Below are positions 5,764 through 11,598 of a stretch of 11,598 bases of DNA, piece by piece. Position 1 is the stretch's first letter. Every line of letters starts with the position of its first letter. A program made the translations under genes and the position numbers. This DNA comes from Rhodospirillales bacterium. Its GTDB lineage: Bacteria; Pseudomonadota; Alphaproteobacteria; MPNO01; UBA2964. Below the pieces are notes generated by a model. That model saw only the letters and a list, made by a program, of their open reading frames with translations. It ran no database searches and was not told where the DNA came from. The stretch is taken from contig PBWY01000065.1 of assembly GCA_002727395.1 (NCBI GenBank), positions 1-11,598 on the forward strand, in the 5' to 3' direction.

Positions 5764-7743
5764 CTACCGCTTGTCGGCAGGGGATTCAGCCTCAGCCGAA
5801 AGTCTAGCAATAGCGTCCGCCAAGGCAAGGGTCTCTTGATTTTTTATACCTAGACGGCGGATTGTAACTGACTGGGTTTCATGCTCCTTAGCCCCGACAA
5901 TAATTAAAATTGGAACCTTGCCTAAACTATGTTCTCGTACTTTGTAATTAATTTTCTCATTTCTTATATCTAGTTCGGCACGGAGACCTGCTTTAGATAG
6001 AGTTTTCAAAACCTCGCGTGCATATTCATCTGCCGCGTCAGTGATAGTGCAGATTACCGTCTGCACGGGTGCAAGCCAAAAAGGTAAGCGCCCAGCATAA
6101 TTTTCAATTAAAATTCCGCAAAAACGTTCAATTGATCCAAATAAAGCCCTGTGTAACATTACAGGAACTTGCCGCTTGCCATCCTCGCCAATATAGTATG
6201 CACCAAATCTCTCGGGAAGGTTCATATCAACCTGTAAAGTTCCGCACTGCCAGTCGCGGCCGATTGCGTCGCGCAGAACAAATTCTAACTTGGGACCGTA
6301 AAAAGCACCCTCTCCAGGATTCAACGTATATGGGCGATCCATGTCATCAAGGGCACCCTTCAAAGCTGCTTCCAGCCTGTCCCAAATAGCATCACTACCA
6401 ATCCGGTTTTCGGGACGATCGGAAAATTTTATCGCTACATCTTCGAATCCAAAATCGCGATATATATCCAAAATCAGTTCGACAACAATTCTACACTCTT
6501 CGTCGATTTGTTCTTCAGTACAAAAGATATGTGCGTCATCCTGCGTAAATTCTCTAACCCTCATGAGACCGTGAAGCGCGCCTGAAGGTTCGTATCTATT
6601 TACCTTTCCAAATTCCGCTATCCTCTTTGGAAGATCTTTGTAACTTGTAATTCCTTGACGAAACACCTGTATTCCCCCCGGACAGTTCATTGGTTTTAGC
6701 GCAAACACCCGATTATCCTCAGTTTGGGTAGTGTACATATGCTCACGGAATGTTTCCCAATGCCCAGAAGTTTCCCACAAACTGCGATCCATAACACCAG
6801 GGGTGCTAATTTCAGAATAACCAGCGTCTTCCTGCCGTTTTCGCATGTAATCGATCAATAATCTAAAGAGGGTCCACCCCTTGTGGTGCCAAAAGACAGC
6901 CCCGGGCGCCTCTTCCTGAAAATGGAATAAATCTAATTCCCTTCCAAGACGACGGTGATCACGCTTCTCTGCTTCATCTAATTGGAGCAGGTATGCTTCT
7001 AATTCTTTTTTATCTCGCCAAGCTGTCCCATAAACCCTTTGCAGCATATCGTTCCGTGAATCGCCTCTCCAATATGCCCCAGCTAGCTTGATAAGTTTAA
7101 AACCTTCGCCAATATGTCCTGTTGACGGTAAATGAGGACCACGGCATAAATCGAACCAGTCACCCTGCCGATAAATAGTTATATCTTCATCAACCGGTAG
7201 TTCACGAATTAGTTCTGCCTTATATTTTTCGCCCATATCAGAAAAGACCTTGATTGCCCGCTCACGGTCCCAAACCTCGCGAACAAATGGTTCGTCACAA
7301 GCTATAATTTCCCGCATACAACTTTCAATCATTTCAAGATCTTGTGGGGTAAAAGGCTCATCACGAGCAAAATCATAATAAAAGCCGGTTTCGATAGAAG
7401 GACCGATAGTTACCTGTGTTTTGGGATACAGTCTCTGCACTGCCTGCGCCATTACGTGGGCCGCGTCATGCCTTATTAAATCAAGCGCTAGGTCATCTTT
7501 TCGAGTAATAATACTAACGGCTGCATCAAAATTTATTTCTCTGCTCAAATCCCAAATAGTACCGTCCACCGAAACTGCAATCGCCGCCTTGGCAAGCCCC
7601 GGACCAATATCAGTTGCTAAATCTAACCCATTAACAGGGTGATCAAAAGTGCGCACACTGCCATCTGGCAAAGTCAGTGCCACATCTTTTCTTGATTTTT
7701 TAGGAGAATTCTGTACCTCCACACTATCTTTCGGATTACTCAT
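5764..7743 (-). CDS. thrS: Threonine--tRNA ligase
   Basis: Class II synthetase that charges tRNA-Thr and edits mischarged Ser-tRNA-Thr. The 659 residues contain: TGS domain about 21-82 (LPDGSVRTFDHPV); editing domain with HDAAH (92-96) and CRGPH (200-204), the four expected metal/editing residues; catalytic core about 260-550 with zinc ligands Cys354 (MNCPG), His405 (DDAHIFC) and His531 (MLHRA); motif 2 around RYEPSGALHGLMRVREFTQDD; motif 3 ending LHRALFGSIERF; C-terminal anticodon-binding domain about 555-659 (RNEKINYKVREH, KVPILIIVGAKE). Start uncertain: ATG at 7743 has no clear Shine-Dalgarno and adds 20 polar, lysine-rich residues before the family start, whereas GTG at 7683 would begin exactly at the TGS domain (639 aa). 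It follows the glycosyltransferase genes after 85 nt; TATAAA at about 7796-7791 lacks a good -35. Confidence 0.97.
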   Translation of the reverse strand: MSNPKDSVEVQNSPKKSRKDVALTLPDGSVRTFDHPVNGLDLATDIGPGLAKAAIAVSVDGTIWDLSREINFDAAVSIITRKDDLALDLIRHDAAHVMAQAVQRLYPKTQVTIGPSIETGFYYDFARDEPFTPQDLEMIESCMREIIACDEPFVREVWDRERAIKVFSDMGEKYKAELIRELPVDEDITIYRQGDWFDLCRGPHLPSTGHIGEGFKLIKLAGAYWRGDSRNDMLQRVYGTAWRDKKELEAYLLQLDEAEKRDHRRLGRELDLFHFQEEAPGAVFWHHKGWTLFRLLIDYMRKRQEDAGYSEISTPGVMDRSLWETSGHWETFREHMYTTQTEDNRVFALKPMNCPGGIQVFRQGITSYKDLPKRIAEFGKVNRYEPSGALHGLMRVREFTQDDAHIFCTEEQIDEECRIVVELILDIYRDFGFEDVAIKFSDRPENRIGSDAIWDRLEAALKGALDDMDRPYTLNPGEGAFYGPKLEFVLRDAIGRDWQCGTLQVDMNLPERFGAYYIGEDGKRQVPVMLHRALFGSIERFCGILIENYAGRLPFWLAPVQTVICTITDAADEYAREVLKTLSKAGLRAELDIRNEKINYKVREHSLGKVPILIIVGAKEHETQSVTIRRLGIKNQETLALADAIARLSAEAESPADKR

Positions 7744-7828
7744 TTGGAGCCAGTCATTTGGTAATAATCAAAACGTTTTCTAAAATTACGGTTAAAAATA
7801 TTTTATACTAGATTACTTCATCAGCCGT

Positions 7829-8764
7829 TTAAACCAATCTTAATGCAGCGGCAACCGATTCTACAGAAAGTTCCGACAAATTTTCTTGCCGCAGCAAGCT
7901 AACGCCCTCACCTCTGGGTGCCGTCAATGCAGGATCTGATTCAGCTGAAAACAGTACAACCGTGCGACAACCAGTAGCCGCAACCATATGAATTGGCCCC
8001 GTATCATTGCCAACGGCAAAATCAGCCTCTCGTCCCAGTACAGCCAAATCACCTAACTTGGTTTTACCACAAAGATTAATTGCACCTGAGCACTTTGATT
8101 TAATTCTAATCCCCAGAAAGTTTTCTGAAACTGATCCTATTACAACAGGCTGAAAACCCTTTCCGATCGCTTTGCTAGCAATCTCTGCATAAAAATCAAC
8201 CGGCCATCTTTTAGCTAAGCGATGTCCTGAACCACCGGGGATTAGAAGAAAAAATTTATTTTTTATCCCAAACCTGCTTATATCGGAATTAACCCAAGAC
8301 AAATCTGCGGACGGGACTGAAGAAATACCCGCAATGGCAAGTTGCTCTTTCTGACGTTCGATGGAATGCATAAAATTCCGTTTAGGGTTATTGTGGGGAT
8401 AGGAACATCCTCGAGCAATCCCTGACCATTCTGGTCGACCCTTTCGACTAAATAACCTGAAATACCAACTGCTTCTATCTGAAGTCTGCAAATCGTAGAC
8501 CCTTGTGAATTTTGCTTCTCGTAATTTAGATTTTAGTTTCAGCCATTCGGGTATTTTCCAAAAACCGGGTCTGTTATCCGTCCAGATTTCATCAAAATAT
8601 CCACTCGATTGGAGAAAATGTTTAAAAGCTTTAGTAGTCAACAATACTATATGTGCTTTAGGATGGTGCTTACGAATTGCCTCAAATGGTCCAAGTGCTA
8701 AAACTACATCACCAAGCGCACCAAGTTTTATTACCAGAATTCTTTGATGTTTATTGGTAACCAT
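7829..8764 (-). CDS. Glycosyltransferase family 9, heptosyltransferase-like
   Basis: Predicted GT-B enzyme of the ADP-heptose:LPS heptosyltransferase family (WaaC/WaaF/RfaQ-like), a cytosolic enzyme that adds heptose or a related sugar to LPS core or another glycan. 311 aa. Seen: N-terminal ILVIKLGALGDVVLALGP (9-26), with Asp19 at the position of the catalytic Asp of WaaC; GSGHRLAKRWP (178-188), containing the conserved KRWP; C-terminal donor-site signature GNDTGPIHMVAATG (252-265). No signal peptide or membrane helix. The start overlaps nothing and lies 7 nt after the upstream glycosyltransferase stop. No Shine-Dalgarno at proper distance (an AGGA is over 20 nt away), so translation may be coupled. 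The family is secure; exact sugar and acceptor cannot be read from the sequence. Confidence 0.88.
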   Translation of the reverse strand: MVTNKHQRILVIKLGALGDVVLALGPFEAIRKHHPKAHIVLLTTKAFKHFLQSSGYFDEIWTDNRPGFWKIPEWLKLKSKLREAKFTRVYDLQTSDRSSWYFRLFSRKGRPEWSGIARGCSYPHNNPKRNFMHSIERQKEQLAIAGISSVPSADLSWVNSDISRFGIKNKFFLLIPGGSGHRLAKRWPVDFYAEIASKAIGKGFQPVVIGSVSENFLGIRIKSKCSGAINLCGKTKLGDLAVLGREADFAVGNDTGPIHMVAATGCRTVVLFSAESDPALTAPRGEGVSLLRQENLSELSVESVAAALRLV

Positions 8765-8771
8765 ATAAAAT

Positions 8772-9953
8772 TTAATCTATTAAAACTTCCTGATAAACTG
8801 CCATCGTTCTCTGTCTCAATAGATCCTTCGTAAAGTTCTGGCGGACATTTTCTATAGCGCGTTTTGCAATAAGATTACGAGCCTGCAAATCTATTATTAA
8901 AGCATCACGCAACACATCAGCTAACTCATTTGCATTATTAGGGGGTACTAACCACCCATTTTCACCATGAGTGATAATTTCGCTAGCAGCCCCATGATCA
9001 GCAGCAATTATAGGACGCCCCATTGCTTGTGCCTCAACAATTACCCTCCCAAATGCTTCGGCTTCCGTCGACGCAGAAACAACCACATCTGCCAACATAA
9101 ATGCTGCAGGCATGTCTCTACAATTTCCAGTAAATTGTACTACCGGTTCCAAACCAAATCTATTAATAGTTTTATGCAATTCGCGAACATACCGACGCTT
9201 ACCCTGGTGACCACCAACTATAATACAGCGCAGATTTTCATACTCCTTTAACCTGCCTAATGCTTCTAGCAAGACTAGGTGACCTTTCCAACGCGTCAAG
9301 CGTCCGGGCAACATAACAATTTTAGCATCGTCCGGTATTCTCCATGCTTCTGCCAATTGAATTACCCTCTCAGGGCTCACCGCGGCAGGATCGAATAATT
9401 CTATATCCGCACTTCGGGGAATGACCCTTATGTTATCGGTATCTACACCATATTTTTCACAAATTTGTTGTCTTATAAATTCAGAAATTGCTATAACGCG
9501 ATCACCGCGGGCCATAACAGAGTTATAATATCTTTTTATGGAATTTCTTGCGCTATAATTACCATGAAAAGTTGTGATAAATTTTATATCGGTCCTAGCG
9601 GCAGCAACTAATCCACTCCAAGCCGGCAAGCGACTGCGAGCATGCAAAATATCGACTTGGTGCTCTCTGATTAGCCTAACTAAACGATTAACATTTAAGT
9701 AAGCCGTCAATGGATTTTTCTTACCGATCGGCAGATCTATATGCAAACCTCCAGCGCGAGTTATCTCATGGGTCATTGGCCCACCGTTAGAAACAACAAT
9801 AGCCTTCCATCCAGCATCTGTTAAAGCTTGTGTTACATCGATGGTGCCTCTTTCTACACCTCCGGTCACTAAAGAAGGTAATATCTGCATAACAACCGGA
9901 CGAGCTTTTGTATGAGATTTTTCAGTGCTAAGATTTCTAAAAGTAGAGTTCAT
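8772..9953 (-). CDS. Glycosyltransferase family 4 (GT-B)
   Basis: Retaining GT-B glycosyltransferase, probably acting at the inner membrane face on a surface glycan such as LPS. 393 aa. Seen: N-terminal acceptor half with QILPSLVTGGVERG (23-36), the glycine loop of family 4, DILHARSRLPAWSG (101-114), TTFHGNY (127-133) and AISEFIRQQI (155-164); C-terminal nucleotide-sugar half with LPGRLTRWKGH (215-225), FTGNCRDMPAAFMLADVVV (274-292) and the EX7E motif with Glu299 and Glu307 (EAFGRVIVEAQAMGRPIIA), followed by G-ENGWLVPP (330-338). No membrane helix. The first 18 or so residues are polar and not family-conserved; Met22 is an alternative start. The ribosome-binding site at 9953 is weak. It pairs with the family 9 gene 7 nt downstream, a common combination. 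Substrate unknown. Confidence 0.9.
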   Translation of the reverse strand: MNSTFRNLSTEKSHTKARPVVMQILPSLVTGGVERGTIDVTQALTDAGWKAIVVSNGGPMTHEITRAGGLHIDLPIGKKNPLTAYLNVNRLVRLIREHQVDILHARSRLPAWSGLVAAARTDIKFITTFHGNYSARNSIKRYYNSVMARGDRVIAISEFIRQQICEKYGVDTDNIRVIPRSADIELFDPAAVSPERVIQLAEAWRIPDDAKIVMLPGRLTRWKGHLVLLEALGRLKEYENLRCIIVGGHQGKRRYVRELHKTINRFGLEPVVQFTGNCRDMPAAFMLADVVVSASTEAEAFGRVIVEAQAMGRPIIAADHGAASEIITHGENGWLVPPNNANELADVLRDALIIDLQARNLIAKRAIENVRQNFTKDLLRQRTMAVYQEVLID

Positions 9954-9988
9954 AACTTTGACTTACTGCCAAATTAATAGGTTTTGCA
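9954..9988. promoter_or_regulatory. Compact divergent intergenic region
   Basis: Only 35 bp separate two start codons facing away from each other, so promoter elements for one or both genes must overlap coding sequence. TTGACT (plus, 9958-9963) resembles a -35, but no matching -10 follows at proper spacing. On the minus strand TATTAA (9979-9974) is a possible -10 with only a poor, widely spaced -35 (TTGGAA, 19 bp away). The plus gene has AGG about 8 nt before its ATG. No operator-like repeat was seen. Confidence 0.35.
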
Positions 9989-10738
9989 ATGACTAATATT
10001 CCAAAATTTTTAAATTGCAGAAATGGTTCTACCATTGCCTATCACAAAATTATGGGAAAAGAACCTAACATTGTATTCCTTGGGGGATACATGTCAGATA
10101 TGGATGGTACTAAGGCAATTTCTTTTCAAAACTATTGCCAGAGTCATGACCTTTCATATTTACGCTTTGATTACAGTGGACATGGTCGTTCGTCTGGAGA
10201 ATTTATAAAGGGTACTATAAAACAGTGGTCTGATGATGCCATTTGCGTTATCGACCAACTAACTCAAGGACCCCTTATTCTTGTTGGCTCTTCAATGGGT
10301 GGCTGGATAATGATGCTGGCCGCACTCGCCCGGCCCGACAGAATCAAGGGTCTTATTGGCATAGCCGCTGCACCAGACTTCACAGAACAACTTATGTGGA
10401 ACCGGTTTCCTGCAAAAATAAAAAAAACCTTATTACGTGAAAAAATTTATTATCAACCAACAGAATACGGCGACAAACCTTACCCAATCACTCTTAATCT
10501 CATTGAAAATGCTAGACATAACCTGATACTTAACAAACCAATTCCAATAAAATGTCCCGTACATCTTTTTCAGGGCCAAAAGGATAATACTGTGCCTTGG
10601 CAATACGCGATGCAAATTTCAAAATCAATTCCCACTGACAATGTAACTATAACCTTTATCAAAAATGGTGATCATCGTTTAGCACGTGAAAAAGATTTGC
10701 GAAGAATTTTTAATGCTATAACCGTAATGTCGAATTAA
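9989..10738 (+). CDS. Alpha/beta hydrolase (serine hydrolase, ABHD10-like)
   Basis: Single-domain alpha/beta hydrolase of 249 aa, the only clear plus-strand gene. Seen: oxyanion-loop region FLGGYMSDMDGTKA (30-43); strand and turn YLRFDYSGHGRSSG (57-70); nucleophile elbow GSSMGG with Ser102; acid Asp199 in FQGQKDNTVP; His229 in GDHRL. The complete Ser-Asp-His triad suggests an active esterase, thioesterase or depalmitoylase. The short lid and the GGYMSDMDGTKA loop resemble mammalian mitochondrial ABHD10 and its alphaproteobacterial relatives (recalled similarity, not searched). No signal peptide, so cytoplasmic. It diverges from the glycosyltransferase operon and converges with the SDR gene, overlapping it by 4 nt. 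Codon use appears like the neighbours. Substrate unknown. Confidence 0.9.
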   Translation: MTNIPKFLNCRNGSTIAYHKIMGKEPNIVFLGGYMSDMDGTKAISFQNYCQSHDLSYLRFDYSGHGRSSGEFIKGTIKQWSDDAICVIDQLTQGPLILVGSSMGGWIMMLAALARPDRIKGLIGIAAAPDFTEQLMWNRFPAKIKKTLLREKIYYQPTEYGDKPYPITLNLIENARHNLILNKPIPIKCPVHLFQGQKDNTVPWQYAMQISKSIPTDNVTITFIKNGDHRLAREKDLRRIFNAITVMSN

Positions 10739-11598
10739 GAACTAGAATTTTCCTCTAAAATTGCACTCAGTCCTTTGCGATAATTGGGGTAGATAAAACT
10801 TACACCAAGTTCTGATTTAACAAGGGAATTATCAACCCTCCTGAATTCTGAATAAAAACTTCGAACCATTGAGCTAACTGACTCATCGTCAAAAGGGATG
10901 GAAGGCGGTGGTTGCACATTCATTAATTGGGCCGCGTATTTTACTACATCCGAGCCCATTGCTGGTTCATCATCACAAATATTATAAATAGCTCCAGGCC
11001 GCGGTTTTTGCATAGAGGCCTCCAAGACTGCGACTATGTCATCTACATGCACTCTAGAAAAAAGATGTCCATTTCTTTTTATTAGTCTCGCTGTACCATT
11101 ATGAACCTTGTCAATCGCACTTCGACCCGGCCCATATATTCCGGCCAACCGAAATATATGCATCGGCAGCTTTTGTTTCACACTTAATATAGTCCACAAT
11201 CGTTCTGAATTAACACGCCTCAAACCCTGTTTTGTTTTTGCAAGCAAGGGTGCACTCTCATCAACAAGTTCTCCTTTGGTATCACCATAAACACCAGTTG
11301 ATGATAAATAACCGATCCATTTGAGATCTTTGATGGCACCTATTTCTTTATGGTGTAAATTATAAACCGGGTCGCCATCCTCACCTGGGGGAACGGACAG
11401 CAAAACATGGGTAGAATTTTGTAAATCAGATAATTCCTCTAGGGGATTTGAACTATCAAAGAGCTGGAGATTAATATTATGAAGTTTTAATAACTTCAGT
11501 TTATTCTTTGAACGCACCGTAGCGGAAATCACCCATCCTTTTTGGCTTAACTTTTGAGCCAAATGCTGAGCAGAGAAACCAAAACCGAAACAAAACAA
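10735..11598 (-). CDS. SDR / NAD(P)-dependent epimerase-like protein, N-terminus beyond window
   Basis: Extended/atypical short-chain dehydrogenase fold, YeeZ-like; reaction unknown. 287 residues are visible on the minus strand. Seen, numbering from the first visible residue: Rossmann loop CFGFGFSAQ (3-11, GxGxxA type); STHVLLSVPPG (62-72); active-site segment YLSSTGVYGD (97-106), with Ser/Thr and Tyr104 (a Lys follows four residues later, but this stretch is variable in the family, so a true YxxxK is unproven); FRLAGIYGPGR (149-159); RVHVDDIV (182-189); YNICDDEP (205-212). Relatives begin one to several residues before LFCFG, so the first codon in the window (TTG) is probably not the start and only a few residues are missing. 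The stop TAA shares TTAA with the stop of the convergent hydrolase. It could act on a nucleotide sugar for the neighbouring glycosyltransferases, but that is guesswork. Confidence 0.85.
   Translation of the reverse strand: MFCFGFGFSAQHLAQKLSQKGWVISATVRSKNKLKLLKLHNINLQLFDSSNPLEELSDLQNSTHVLLSVPPGEDGDPVYNLHHKEIGAIKDLKWIGYLSSTGVYGDTKGELVDESAPLLAKTKQGLRRVNSERLWTILSVKQKLPMHIFRLAGIYGPGRSAIDKVHNGTARLIKRNGHLFSRVHVDDIVAVLEASMQKPRPGAIYNICDDEPAMGSDVVKYAAQLMNVQPPPSIPFDDESVSSMVRSFYSEFRRVDNSLVKSELGVSFIYPNYRKGLSAILEENSSS

Noticed and set aside
7769..7778. AAAACGTTTT palindrome upstream of thrS
   Set aside because: Ten-base AT-rich palindrome without spacer or partner copy; too little to call an operator.
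10735..11598. SDR gene complete with TTG start at the window edge
   Set aside because: The codon is the last in the window and homologues usually have residues before LFCFG; treated as N-terminally cut.
1..11598. CRISPR arrays, insertion sequences, tRNA/rRNA genes, att sites, phage or defence genes
   Set aside because: None seen on either strand; all long frames are accounted for by housekeeping or envelope genes.

Overview
The window reads as a chromosomal segment of an AT-rich alphaproteobacterium. The proteins look alphaproteobacterial in style (799-aa PheT, 179-aa IF-3, ThrRS with the LPDGSVRTFDHPV TGS start, LepA beginning MSKLSHIRNFSIVAHIDHGKST). Genes are closely packed and there are no mobile elements, CRISPR repeats, tRNAs or rRNAs. 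A marine or other free-living lineage is a guess; lipopolysaccharide-type glycosyltransferases argue against a strongly reduced parasite.

Layout. Nine consecutive genes run on the minus strand. In transcription order they are: GT-B family 4 glycosyltransferase (9953-8772), family 9 heptosyltransferase-like protein (8764-7829), thrS (7743-5764), infC (5721-5182), rpmI (4966-4769), rplT (4746-4387), pheS (4288-3212), pheT (3206-807) and lepA (659 to the left edge, 3' end cut off). At the right is a plus-strand alpha/beta hydrolase (9989-10738), divergent from the glycosyltransferases. It converges by a 4-nt overlap with a minus-strand NAD(P)-binding SDR-like protein (10735 to the right edge, N-terminus cut off).

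How the genes work together. thrS-infC-rpmI-rplT-pheST is the classical translation cluster: two aminoacyl-tRNA synthetases, initiation factor 3 and the 50S proteins L35 and L20. lepA (EF-4) extends the same theme downstream. Directly upstream, the two glycosyltransferases probably build cell-surface polysaccharide or LPS core; linkage to the translation genes looks positional, not functional.

Regulation is the most interesting layer. infC has no ATG, GTG or usable TTG at the right place; an AAGGAG ribosome-binding site points to an AUC start, the kind of rare start known for IF-3 autoregulation. A good sigma70-like promoter with a GC-rich discriminator lies between infC and rpmI and begins a leader of about 125 nt with several complementary segments, suited to L20 feedback. 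The 98-nt rplT-pheS gap is almost filled by a three-way-junction inverted-repeat element plus a second hairpin. I found no evidence of a new multi-gene system; the candidates for something undescribed are these RNA leaders.
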